The notes below the pieces were generated by a model that ran no database searches, was not told where the DNA came from, and saw nothing but the letters and a program-made list of their open reading frames with translations. Of a stretch of 64,000 nt of DNA, positions 27,881 through 36,852 are shown in pieces. Position 1 is the stretch's first letter; the number at the start of each line of letters is the position of its first letter. The position numbers and the translations under genes were made by a program. Origin of the DNA: Leptospira ainazelensis (lineage in GTDB: Bacteria > Spirochaetota > Leptospiria > Leptospirales > Leptospiraceae); NCBI RefSeq assembly GCF_016918785.1, contig NZ_JAFFPT010000045.1, forward strand, positions 124,001 to 188,000, read 5' to 3'.

Positions 27881-27967
27881 ATGTCTTCTCTCATCGTCAC
27901 ACTCGTGTTATTCTATTTTCTCGGAATGTATTTGATCAATTACGTAGTAACAAAGAAAGAAATATGA
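27881..27967 (+). CDS. 28-residue single-helix membrane peptide
   Basis: ATG at 27881 with GGAG 8 bp upstream opens a 28-codon frame. After MSS it encodes a hydrophobic helix (LIVTLVLFYFLGMYLINYVV) and a basic tail TKKEI, then TGA. Its stop overlaps the start of the next membrane-protein gene as ATGA, the classic sign of coupled translation. The ribosome-binding site, the hydrophobic composition with positive-inside tail, and the overlap together support a real small gene. It may be a subunit or regulator of its neighbour, or a leader that controls it. Confidence 0.6.
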   Translation: MSSLIVTLVLFYFLGMYLINYVVTKKEI

Positions 27968-28551
27968 TTTTAGGTCACTACGCATCCGCGCTCATTCCCT
28001 ATAGCAAATTTAAAAAGTATCCGTTCTGGATTCTTCTCCTTTGCGCCAATATCCCGGAGTTTCTCTGGTTGTTTCTGGCTTTGGCCGGAATCGAACCTAC
28101 GATTCCCGCTTCCCTGTTGGACGCGACCTTTCAGAATCTCCAAGTGCAGATGACATACAGCCACAACTTGGTTCCGGCTTTTATTCAGGGAGGGATCGTT
28201 TTTGCGATCGTTTTTTTAGTTTTTAAGAATGGGGCTTTTTCGCTCTGGTGCGGATTCTTGACCGTATTTCACGTGTTATGCGATTTGATAGTCGGCTTCG
28301 AGCACCAGCTTTTGACTCCGGATTCTATGGTTGTTTCTCTGAATTCTTATCTTTATTTTCCGCACGTTGCGATTCTCATAGAATTCGTTTTTAGCCTCGG
28401 TTGTATCTTTTGGTATGTTCAAGCCGAGAAGAAGAACGGATCGCCGGTTTCAAAACGAAAGCTCGTTTGGTTGATTCTTATTTTTGGAGTTGGAATCCTG
28501 ATGTGGTTACCGAACGCCACGATTCCACTGAAGGCCTTGTTGCCGTTTTAA
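27964..28551 (+). CDS. Integral membrane protein, unknown
   Basis: The 195-residue protein has five to six hydrophobic helices. The N-terminus MILGHYASALIPYSKF and the later HVLCDLIVGFEHQL carry histidine and aspartate residues in a pattern that faintly resembles membrane-bound metal-dependent hydrolases (YdjM type), where a His-Asp set lies at the membrane surface. That resemblance is weak. Its start overlaps the stop of the 28-residue membrane peptide, and DUF2339 follows 89 bp later. Confidence 0.6.
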   Translation: MILGHYASALIPYSKFKKYPFWILLLCANIPEFLWLFLALAGIEPTIPASLLDATFQNLQVQMTYSHNLVPAFIQGGIVFAIVFLVFKNGAFSLWCGFLTVFHVLCDLIVGFEHQLLTPDSMVVSLNSYLYFPHVAILIEFVFSLGCIFWYVQAEKKNGSPVSKRKLVWLILIFGVGILMWLPNATIPLKALLPF

Positions 28552-28639
28552 CGTTTCGATCGGTTGATAATTTATTTTTTATTTTAGTTTGGTTTGACTA
28601 AAAAGGAACAAACTAAAGGATTCCTTCCGGAGCATTCGT

Positions 28640-31600
28640 TTGGAACCATTTCTCATATTCGTATTATTTTTATTCGGCCTTTATACTTTTTTTCAATCGA
28701 AGGGTTTAAAAAGAGAAGTTGAAGAATTAGAATCCAGAATTCGTATCTTAGAATTCTCTCTCAAAAAAGACAAAAAACCCGATACGGCGAATGCTCTTAC
28801 GAAAGAAGAAGCCCCAAAAGCAGAAACGATCGTTCCTCAAACGTTAGACGCTCCCGTGCCACCGAAGGAAATTCCTTCCGAAAAAATCGTAGTTAAGACG
28901 ACGGCGAAGGTTCTCACGCCGACCAAAACGATTCCAACTGAAATAAAATCCTCAACTCCGGTTGTAAAAACACAAGAGCCGATTGCGCCGACGGCGCCGC
29001 AAGAACCGGGATTGATCGTTCAGTTCTGGAAAAAAATCGAAAAACCGCTTTCTGAAAATTGGACCGGGATTTTGGGTGCGGTCATTCTTGTGGCAGGAAT
29101 CAGTTTTCTCGGAATTTACGCGTTATTCATCCTTTCTGCCTTTTTCCGTTGTCTTCTTGTTTTGAGTTTCGCAGGAGTTCTTTTTGGACTTTCTTTGTGG
29201 CTTGGAAAAAAATCGGAATTCAGAACGATTTCCCTCGCTTTGAAAAGTAGCGCGGCCGCGGTCTTTCTATTTGTCTCTTTGGGAAGCGGTTATATCGAAA
29301 CCTTGAAGTGGTTGGAAAATTCCTATTTGGCTTTGGCGGTTCTGACATCTGGAATTTTGCTCAATCTTTTTACGGGTTATCGATCTAAAAATGAAACATT
29401 CGCTTCTTTGCATACGATTTTAGGGCTGGTTTCGATTTCGATTCCTCAGGCTTCCGGATTTACGTTAGGCGTAACGGCGCTGATCTGTTTACCCGGAGTG
29501 ATCTGGAATTATTCCGAAAGAAGACAGCTTCATTTACTGATCGTGAGTACGGGTTTTTTTGCCGCTCATTTGTTTTGGAATCATCAGATTTATTCAACAT
29601 CCAGGCCCGCAGGTTTAGAAGTCGTATTTCCGATCGTCTGTATTCTTCCGGTATTTTGCGGCGCGTTACTCGTTCATTATAGGGAAACGCTTTACGGCAA
29701 AAAAGAGTTCGAATTGTTTCCTTTGGTCAGCCATCTTCTCAACTGGTCTTATCTAGGAATCAGTCTGATTCAGTATTCTCAAAAATCCAAATACAGTACT
29801 ATTCTTTTGTTTTTTGCCGCGGGAGTCGTTTGGGTTCTTTCCTCAACTGCAAAACGAAAGGATATTTCCTGGTTATTTCTGACCGATCGTTTGGTTTCCC
29901 AGTCTCTGATCGTATTTGCGATCTTTTCGCTCCATCTGTGGAGTTTGGGAAATCTTTCGATCCTCGCGATCTTGGCGCTTGAAATCCTGATTTTCTCTTG
30001 GATTTGTTTTAAAGAAGACAATCGATTTTTGGAAAGAGTTTCTCTTTCTCTCACAACTCTCGTTTTCGGAATTTTGATTTTCTTTTCTTATAAAGAATTT
30101 TTTGACTCACCGTCTCCCGGTCTCGTAGTTCAAGAAGCCCTTGTTTCTCAGATCGGTTACGGTTTGTTGATCATTGCTCTGGTCGGATTTATCGGAATTT
30201 TAGAAAGAAAGTTTCCGATCGTTAAGGAAGAATTGTCTTTAACATCTTTGCTCGTGACCGTCATGGGATTGTTAGCCGGTGGCGGATTGTTTTCGCTCTA
30301 TCTTTTTTTCTCCAAGGAAACTTACGGAATCTGGATTCCTTCCATTTTGTTAGGCGTCATTCTGATCTTGAGAGAAAGGCTTTTTTCGAAAAGGCTTCTT
30401 TTTACGATTTGGATTCTAACACCTTTGGTCACATTGACGTTATGGAAATCGATCGCCACAATCACGGAAGAAAATCCGGAAAGAATTTTGATCGTGTCCC
30501 TTCCTTGGCTCCTTCCGTTTTTAATTTATCTAAAAAATTGTAGGATCGGAGAAGGGAATCGGCAAATTTTTTGGCCGGGAATTTTCGGTTTTACTTCTCA
30601 TTTGATTTTCACTTCTTATTTTTATCTCAATCTGAAAAGTTCGCTTCTTTTCGGATCGTTTGCGATTCTTCTTTCGCTTCTGTATCTTGAATTGGGGAAA
30701 TGGTCACATAAAAATGAAAAAGAAAAAACCGCCGATCAAGAAAAACTCTTCCACTCTTTTTATATTCTCGCATTCGTATTAGCAGGTTTATTTTTATTGA
30801 GACATTTCTCAGTCGAGTTTCAGGCCTCCTCGATTCTATTCGGAATTCCCGCCCGTTTCTGGATCGAAATCCTCGCGGCCTCCTTATTTCTCTACTGGGT
30901 TTTATTTCCCGAGGAAGAGTTTTCGTCCTTATCCTGGCTGAGATCCGCACAACCGCTTTTTTGGGAACTGCTGATTGCCGTCGTTGTGATCGGAATTTAT
31001 ACCGAAACACCGGGACGAATTCTTTCGTTCGCAATGGCTCTTACAACTTTGATTTTATTTTTTCTTTCCAGGATCAAATCTTTCAAGACGGAAAGGTTTA
31101 CATTGTATGTTTATCTTTTTTTTATATGGACCAACCTGGAAATTTTTTTAGGAGGAGAAACGACCGTCTTCGCGGCTCGGAATGAATTTCCTTGGGAACA
31201 AAGGGGGTTTCAGATCGTGTCGATTTTTGTTCAGCTTGGAACGATCTTTTTTATATTTCCAAAACTGAGTTTAGAAGGATTGGAATCTCAGTTTATCGGA
31301 TGGACTCGAATTTGGAAGGTTCCACTTCGATTCTTTCAGAAATTCTATAATTTATTGCCTGGATATTTAGGAATTTTCGGAGTCGTATTCGGAGTCTACG
31401 TTTACACAAAAGATATTCTTTCTCCGATTTCCGGCCTGATTGTGGGGCCGGCTTGGGCGCTTTTATCCGTTTTATTTTTAGAATTGGGCCGATTTTTCAG
31501 TAGAAAGGGTGGTTCTTTATCGGGCGGGATTCTTTCGGATTTTTTCAAACGTGCGTCCTGGTTTGGTCTGATCGCTTTTTCAGGTCACTATGTCTATGTG

Positions 31601-32434
31601 GACTTACAATCATCCTATCTTTTTATCGGATTTTTATCGGCGGCTCACTGGATAGGATTGCTCGGACTATTGAGCTGGATCTATTGGGCGACTTCGAATA
31701 TTCAAGAAACTGAATCAATTCCTTTCTGGAAGGTCGTAACACCTTTGTTAGCCGAAGGATGTCTTTTCTTTTTAGGATTGATCTCTTATTCCACCATAAA
31801 CGAATCTTGGGTGAGCGTGGCCTTTGCGATCGCCTCGCTTTCGGTTTTGGAAATCGGAATTAGAAAGTCGGAGGCTCTTTCCCGATTTCGCTGGTACGGG
31901 ATTTTGTTTCATCTTTTTGCCTGCTTCTATCTTACGTTTATCGTATCTACCGAGGATAATCCGATCGCTCAATGGTATCAGGCAAAATGGATTCCGGGAT
32001 TATTCACGATTTTTCTTTTATTCTTATTTGTCTATCGGGCTTATCGGGGTTACGGAAAAGAAACGATTTCATTTCCGCAAGGGCTCGGTTTTTTAAAGGG
32101 AATCTCGGAGAAAACGGGAGCCTATTTAAACGGAGTAGTATATTATCCTTTCTTTATAGGTATTTTTCTCTTCTTGTATTGGTCTTTTTCAAGCGCGGTT
32201 CTTACTCTTTTATGGGCGACTCTAGCGTTTCTGATTTTCCTTCTCGGATTGTTTTTGAAAGAATCCTGGTTTCGATATCTTTCCCTTGGGTTATTGTTGT
32301 TTTGTGTGGGACGATTGGTGATCCACGACTTATCCTCCGCCGGAACGATTCTTAAGGCGGTGGTCTTTTTGGGAGTAGGAAGTATATTGCTTTTAATGAA
32401 TACGATTTATAATAAATACCGGGATCGGTTTTAA
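28640..32434 (+). CDS. DUF2339 family giant membrane protein
   Basis: The 1264-residue protein starts at TTG 28640 with GGAG 8 bp upstream. A first helix (residues 2-14) precedes a coiled coil (LKREVEELESRIRILEFSLKK). A flexible Pro/Lys/Thr linker covers about residues 45-125, and the rest is some thirty or more hydrophobic helices beginning with SENWTGILGAVILVAGISFL. This matches DUF2339, a family of very large membrane proteins of unknown role found in many Gram-negative bacteria. The M48 peptidase gene begins at the next base after its stop, so both are coupled and perhaps act together in envelope maintenance. Confidence 0.8.
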   Translation: MEPFLIFVLFLFGLYTFFQSKGLKREVEELESRIRILEFSLKKDKKPDTANALTKEEAPKAETIVPQTLDAPVPPKEIPSEKIVVKTTAKVLTPTKTIPTEIKSSTPVVKTQEPIAPTAPQEPGLIVQFWKKIEKPLSENWTGILGAVILVAGISFLGIYALFILSAFFRCLLVLSFAGVLFGLSLWLGKKSEFRTISLALKSSAAAVFLFVSLGSGYIETLKWLENSYLALAVLTSGILLNLFTGYRSKNETFASLHTILGLVSISIPQASGFTLGVTALICLPGVIWNYSERRQLHLLIVSTGFFAAHLFWNHQIYSTSRPAGLEVVFPIVCILPVFCGALLVHYRETLYGKKEFELFPLVSHLLNWSYLGISLIQYSQKSKYSTILLFFAAGVVWVLSSTAKRKDISWLFLTDRLVSQSLIVFAIFSLHLWSLGNLSILAILALEILIFSWICFKEDNRFLERVSLSLTTLVFGILIFFSYKEFFDSPSPGLVVQEALVSQIGYGLLIIALVGFIGILERKFPIVKEELSLTSLLVTVMGLLAGGGLFSLYLFFSKETYGIWIPSILLGVILILRERLFSKRLLFTIWILTPLVTLTLWKSIATITEENPERILIVSLPWLLPFLIYLKNCRIGEGNRQIFWPGIFGFTSHLIFTSYFYLNLKSSLLFGSFAILLSLLYLELGKWSHKNEKEKTADQEKLFHSFYILAFVLAGLFLLRHFSVEFQASSILFGIPARFWIEILAASLFLYWVLFPEEEFSSLSWLRSAQPLFWELLIAVVVIGIYTETPGRILSFAMALTTLILFFLSRIKSFKTERFTLYVYLFFIWTNLEIFLGGETTVFAARNEFPWEQRGFQIVSIFVQLGTIFFIFPKLSLEGLESQFIGWTRIWKVPLRFFQKFYNLLPGYLGIFGVVFGVYVYTKDILSPISGLIVGPAWALLSVLFLELGRFFSRKGGSLSGGILSDFFKRASWFGLIAFSGHYVYVDLQSSYLFIGFLSAAHWIGLLGLLSWIYWATSNIQETESIPFWKVVTPLLAEGCLFFLGLISYSTINESWVSVAFAIASLSVLEIGIRKSEALSRFRWYGILFHLFACFYLTFIVSTEDNPIAQWYQAKWIPGLFTIFLLFLFVYRAYRGYGKETISFPQGLGFLKGISEKTGAYLNGVVYYPFFIGIFLFLYWSFSSAVLTLLWATLAFLIFLLGLFLKESWFRYLSLGLLLFCVGRLVIHDLSSAGTILKAVVFLGVGSILLLMNTIYNKYRDRF

Positions 32435-33337
32435 ATGAAAAGATTGATTTTTTTTATTGGAATTATGGGTTTTGGCGGCGCGCTTATGGTCCTGTTGTAT
32501 CGGGAACAGATTCAAACCGAGCGAACTTCTACGTTAGCTCCCTTTTATCAGATTCTTGGAAAGCCGATTCGTACCATGAATCGGGCGTTGACCAAAGTGT
32601 TGTCGGTGGATTCTCTCGATGAAAAAGAATACGGAGACGCGATACGGGAACGTTTTTCGGAACTCAAAAACGTCGGCGACAAAGACTACGACTATCTCAA
32701 TCAATTGATCGGTTCACTTACGGTTTACAAACAAAAGCCGTTCGATTACACCGTTTACATCATGGAAGAGGAGTCTCCGAATGCGTTCGCGCTTCCAGGA
32801 GGAGTTATTTTTGTCACAAGAGGTTTGTTGGAAACTCTAAAATCGGAACACGAGTTGATTTCCGTCCTTTCGCATGAAATCGGACATATCGAAAAATCGC
32901 ATTGTATGGACGGAATTCGATTCGAACTTTTGGCGAAAAAAATAGGAACCGATACGTTAGGCAAACTTGCAGACTTCGCATTCCAGACGATGACAAGACA
33001 CGCGTATAACAAAACTCAGGAAGACGAAGCCGACGAATACGCTTACGATTTGATTTTAAATACCACTTACGATCCGAACGGAGTCGGTCTCGCTTTTTTG
33101 AGGCTGGAAAAATATTCTCCTGAAACCGGTTCAAAAAAAGCGAAATTGTTCAGCGAGTATTTCCAATCCCATCCGCATATGGATCTGAGAAGGGAAAAAT
33201 TTTCCGAAAGAGCGAATCTCTGGTGGGAAAATCATCCGGAAGAACGCAGATACAAAGGGATTCGTAACTTAAAATCCAGAATCACTTTCGAAAAAAAAGA
33301 TTACGAAGAAGAATGGACCGAAGGGCGAAAATCTTAA
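32435..33337 (+). CDS. M48 family metallopeptidase
   Basis: The 300-residue protein has one N-terminal membrane helix (residues 4-22) and an M48 peptidase domain. The zinc motif is HEIGHIEKSH, with the third ligand in EDEADEYAYD; ALPGGVIFVTRGLLETL upstream is also typical. Closest in layout to the periplasmic BepA/LoiP group (single-pass anchor, Oma1/HtpX-like protease), which act on outer membrane proteins. The C-terminal SHPHMDLRREKFSERA closes the domain. It starts directly after the DUF2339 stop with no gap. Confidence 0.88.
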   Translation: MKRLIFFIGIMGFGGALMVLLYREQIQTERTSTLAPFYQILGKPIRTMNRALTKVLSVDSLDEKEYGDAIRERFSELKNVGDKDYDYLNQLIGSLTVYKQKPFDYTVYIMEEESPNAFALPGGVIFVTRGLLETLKSEHELISVLSHEIGHIEKSHCMDGIRFELLAKKIGTDTLGKLADFAFQTMTRHAYNKTQEDEADEYAYDLILNTTYDPNGVGLAFLRLEKYSPETGSKKAKLFSEYFQSHPHMDLRREKFSERANLWWENHPEERRYKGIRNLKSRITFEKKDYEEEWTEGRKS

Positions 33338-33515
33338 AAATAAAATTCCGATAAAAAAGAATTCTAAGGTAAATGTAAAAACGGATTTCGAAATTTACCA
33401 CCTTACAAGAAACAGTCGATTTCTACTTTTAAAACCGATGATAAAAAGAAATCCAACTTTCGGAATTCGAACTGAAACTTCGGTGGGGTTGCATGTAAGC
33501 GGCGTAAGACCAAAA

Positions 33516-34667
33516 TTAGGAGACCGTTTTGACTCTGTTTTTTTCCCGATGTTCCAAAGGAGTGATCTTTCGAATTTGTTTGAATACCCGGTTGAACGTG
33601 GACTTCGAATTAAAACCCGCGGCGAGCGCGATCGAAAGAATCGAACGTTCCGGTTCCGATTGGAGCATAACGCAAGCTTCTTCGATTCTGTATTCGTTTA
33701 AAAACTGATTGTAATTTTTTCCGAATTCACCGTTGATAAATTCCGAAAGTTGAGAGGAGTTTATCTCGAAACCGTTTTCATTCAATTCTTTGGAAAGCAT
33801 TTGAAGACTTAGATCTTCGGTTAAAAAAACTTTTTCCGAATCCATCAAAGTAAGAATCATCTCTCTTAGGGAATCCTTGTTTAGACCTTTGATTCGAGAG
33901 TTTTTGTATTCTCTCGTTTTGTTTCTGATTCTCAAGGGTTCGAAATATCTTCGATCCAAAAGATAGATTACGAATACGCATACGCTGGCTACAAAACCCC
34001 CCATTCTTAAAAAATTCTCACCTTCTAAAAAATGATCGCTCCACGCCGAAAAAGACGCAATCGATATCAAAACGATCGAGAGTAAAAGGGCAATACGCAT
34101 TCTCAACCAAATCGAATCCTTACGACTCCAGAATTTAAGAATGAAGTAGAGAAGAGATCCTGAATAGAACAGCATCGATATCTTCGGAAAGGAAGCGATC
34201 CAAGCGATGGAATAAAAATAAAACCGCAAAACTGCGTTAGTTGTTAGTTGGGAATGAGAGGATTGCAGAAGATTATGCGAAAAAGATTCTATTTCGATCT
34301 TTGTTTGCGGATCTATAAAATAAAGAGGAACCATATAAATGAAAACAAGAAGGGCGGGAATAAAGTGAAGGAATAAATTCTTAGTGATTTGAAAATCGGG
34401 ATCCACGATATCTTTAAGAAAAAGATACAACAAGGGCCCGGTACAAAATGCGACGGGAATATGCGACATTCTAAAAAAGGCAGTCGGGCCTTCTAAGATC
34501 CCGTAGTATAAGAAACCGAGATAGATTTGCCATACGCCGATACAAAACATAAGAGAAGAAAGAAGATACTTTCTTCGATCTTTTCCTTCGGTGACAAGTT
34601 GTCCCGCCGCCGCGGTAAGAGCGAGAAAACCGCCGAAAAAAATTCCTGTTATTAAAAAGTCGTTCAC
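33516..34667 (-). CDS. Membrane-anchored AraC family regulator
   Basis: The likely start is GTG at 34667, giving 383 residues; the frame is open to 34787, but that part overlaps the divergent hydrolase gene and is not hydrophobic. About seven helices occupy residues 1-220. The C-terminal AraC domain contains LSLQMLSKELNENGFEINSS, EFINGEFGKNYNQFLNEYRI and SILSIALAAGFNSKSTFNRV. The same architecture occurs at 4705-5793. It faces a hydrolase-MFS operon across 72 bp with an inverted repeat, so regulation of that operon is plausible. Confidence 0.85.
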   Translation of the reverse strand: MNDFLITGIFFGGFLALTAAAGQLVTEGKDRRKYLLSSLMFCIGVWQIYLGFLYYGILEGPTAFFRMSHIPVAFCTGPLLYLFLKDIVDPDFQITKNLFLHFIPALLVFIYMVPLYFIDPQTKIEIESFSHNLLQSSHSQLTTNAVLRFYFYSIAWIASFPKISMLFYSGSLLYFILKFWSRKDSIWLRMRIALLLSIVLISIASFSAWSDHFLEGENFLRMGGFVASVCVFVIYLLDRRYFEPLRIRNKTREYKNSRIKGLNKDSLREMILTLMDSEKVFLTEDLSLQMLSKELNENGFEINSSQLSEFINGEFGKNYNQFLNEYRIEEACVMLQSEPERSILSIALAAGFNSKSTFNRVFKQIRKITPLEHREKNRVKTVS

Positions 34668-34689
34668 ATTGAGTCTCAAATCATGATCT

Positions 34690-34704
34690 GAGGCGACGCG
34701 CCTC
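34690..34704. promoter_or_regulatory. Inverted repeat between divergent genes
   Basis: GAGGCG-ACG-CGCCTC is a perfect 6-bp inverted repeat within the 72-bp gap between the AraC-type gene (GTG at 34667) and the hydrolase (ATG at 34740). Its place suits an operator for the adjacent regulator, although AraC sites are more often direct repeats. Confidence 0.4.
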
Positions 34705-34739
34705 GTTGAAGAATGATATACTCGGCCGAGGTATGGGAA

Positions 34740-35603
34740 ATGAAAGTTGAAAAAAATAATTTTTTCGTCAAGAGCGACGGCTCTCAAAACATCGCGGTAA
34801 ACTCTTACTTTTTAAACGGAAATGAGTCGAAAAGTCCGCTCGTCTTATTTCCGGCAATGGGTATTCCCGGTAAGTTTTACGTTAAGGTCGCGCTCGAGTT
34901 GGCAAAGGCCGGAAATTTTGTCTACGTAGTCGATCTAAGAGGTTCCGGCGAAAGTGGTCCGGTTCCTTCAAAAAAAAACGATTTCGGTTATAGCGATTTG
35001 ATATATAAGGATTGGCCTTCCGTCCTGGAAACGATTCGATCCAAACATCCGAATAAGAAACCGATTGTCATCGGACACAGTTTAGGCGGACAGTTGAGTT
35101 CTATCTATGCGGGTTTGTTTCCGACGGAGATACAAGGGTTGATTTTAGTCGCGACGGGAACTCCGTTTTTCAAACACTTTCCGATTCTCCATAAATTCAT
35201 TTTTCTTTCCTTTTACGGATTTAGTTGGCTCCTATCTTCTTGGCTCGGTTATTTTCCGGGAGACAAATTGAAAGTGATGGGTCGCAATGCCAGACAGCTT
35301 ATGAAGGATTGGTCGAAAGTCGGAATGACCGGAACGTTTCGAGATTCGGAAGGTAAAAGTTTGGAGGGAGTATTCGCTTCGATCGTTTGTCCCGTACTTT
35401 GCATTTCCTTTTCCGATGATACATATGCGCCTAAAAAACCGGTAGAGGCTTTGTTAGGACGAATCGGCGCTTCGGATATCACAAGACATCATGTGGATCC
35501 GGAAGACGAAGGAGTTTCTTCGATCGGCCATCTCGGTTGGATGAAAAACGCGAATCTCGTTTCCGTAAGAATCTTAGAATGGACTAAGGAAAAAATAAAA
35601 TGA
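34740..35603 (+). CDS. Alpha/beta hydrolase
   Basis: From the ATG at 34740 (GAGG 8 bp upstream) the protein is 287 residues. The fold is recognised from LVLFPAMGIPGKFYVKVALE, the DLRGSGES turn, the nucleophile elbow VIGHSLGGQLSS, the acid residue region CISFSDDTYAPKKPVE and the catalytic histidine in SSIGHLGWM. The substrate is likely an ester or lipid. The gene overlaps the following MFS transporter by 4 bp (ATGA), so a linked uptake or export and hydrolysis role is likely. Confidence 0.85.
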   Translation: MKVEKNNFFVKSDGSQNIAVNSYFLNGNESKSPLVLFPAMGIPGKFYVKVALELAKAGNFVYVVDLRGSGESGPVPSKKNDFGYSDLIYKDWPSVLETIRSKHPNKKPIVIGHSLGGQLSSIYAGLFPTEIQGLILVATGTPFFKHFPILHKFIFLSFYGFSWLLSSWLGYFPGDKLKVMGRNARQLMKDWSKVGMTGTFRDSEGKSLEGVFASIVCPVLCISFSDDTYAPKKPVEALLGRIGASDITRHHVDPEDEGVSSIGHLGWMKNANLVSVRILEWTKEKIK

Positions 35604-36832
35604 CAAAACTCGAATCTCCGTCTTTGAGCGGGGGACTCTTTTCGAAAAAAAGTCTGATCTATTTTTATATCAATACCGCGATTACCCTTCTCGCAGGGAA
35701 TATGTTCAATTATACCTTGATCATTTATTCCTTGGACGTCACTCAGTCTCAGACTTTCGCAGGTTCCATCTTTTTTGCGAACGTATCTCCCACAATTTTG
35801 TTCAGTTTTTTTGTGGGCGCCATTTTGGATCGATACTCTCGATTGAAAATACTTTATCTCTTTCAAACAAATTTTATTCTTTCGGGAATTGTTTTGGGAT
35901 TTCTCGTTCTATCGGGTAAAATGAGCTACGATCTGCGATATATTCTGATTCTACTTTCAGCATACAACGGACTTGCGCTTACGTTTATCATTCCCGGCAG
36001 ATTGACCTTGCTCGGTAACTTGGTGGATGCAAAGGACACCGCGAAGGCGACGATGATGCTCAACATTCTTATCATCATAGGTTTCGGCTTGGCGCCTATG
36101 TTTGTCGGATTGATCAAACAAAAATACGATTGGTATGTTTTGTTCTTTTCCATTTCCGGTTTGTATTTTTTAGGATATCTGTTTTTGACGTTTGTAAAAA
36201 TAAAAGAAACGATTCACGTAGACAAGGAAACGATCTGGTTCGGACTTAAGAGAGGATTTGTCTTTTTGCGTTCGGAATCCCTCTCCATAGAATTACTCAT
36301 TCTTACGATGTTTGCCATCTTCATGGTCGGACCGATGCAGGTGGTTCTTCCGCAATTTGCGAAAAACATACTATTCTTAAGTGAAAGAGGCCGAGGTCTC
36401 TATATGGGAATGTTAGGTCTTGGATTGTTGATCGGAGGAATCGGGGCCAGACTTTTGCACGATCGTTTTCACAGGGGATATACGATGCTCGGAGCGACCT
36501 TTCTTTCGGGGATCACGGTATTAGCCGTCGCAAATTTTCCTTACACGATCGTCTCCGCGTTTCTTCTGCTTATTGTGGGAGTTTTAGGAGGATTGTTAAG
36601 CGCACTGATTCCTTCCACCTTACAGATCATTACGCCGGATAACGTGCGCGGGAGGGTCATGAGTTTTTATAGTCTCGTATTTCAGGCAACACCCGCGCTT
36701 TCCGGATTAATAACGGGGAAACTCGCGGATACATACGGTCAATCTTGGTCTATCGGATTTTCGGGAGGGTTTATCCTCGTTTGCGCCGTTTTCTGCGCGG
36801 TTTCGTTTGCAAAACTACGCGCCTTTCGGTAA
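35600..36832 (+). CDS. MFS transporter (enterobactin-exporter-like)
   Basis: The 410-residue protein has about twelve helices, with the turns GAILDRYSRLKILYLFQ and ARLLHDRFHRGYTML, and RGRVMSFYSLVFQATPALSG in the tenth to eleventh helix region. This resembles the MFS_3 / EntS-like exporters of lipophilic or siderophore-like compounds. The substrate is not identifiable. It is coupled by ATGA overlap to the alpha/beta hydrolase and converges on gpmI 20 bp away. Confidence 0.82.
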   Translation: MTKLESPSLSGGLFSKKSLIYFYINTAITLLAGNMFNYTLIIYSLDVTQSQTFAGSIFFANVSPTILFSFFVGAILDRYSRLKILYLFQTNFILSGIVLGFLVLSGKMSYDLRYILILLSAYNGLALTFIIPGRLTLLGNLVDAKDTAKATMMLNILIIIGFGLAPMFVGLIKQKYDWYVLFFSISGLYFLGYLFLTFVKIKETIHVDKETIWFGLKRGFVFLRSESLSIELLILTMFAIFMVGPMQVVLPQFAKNILFLSERGRGLYMGMLGLGLLIGGIGARLLHDRFHRGYTMLGATFLSGITVLAVANFPYTIVSAFLLLIVGVLGGLLSALIPSTLQIITPDNVRGRVMSFYSLVFQATPALSGLITGKLADTYGQSWSIGFSGGFILVCAVFCAVSFAKLRAFR

Positions 36833-36852
36833 AGGAAAGACGCGACTTCGTA

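Noticed and set aside
33438..33701. Plus-strand open frame of 87 residues.
   Set aside because: It is largely the antisense of the AraC regulator end and has no coding character of its own.
34668..34787. Longer start for the AraC-type gene at 34787.
   Set aside because: The extra 40 residues overlap the divergent hydrolase gene and its ribosome-binding site and are not part of the seven-helix domain.
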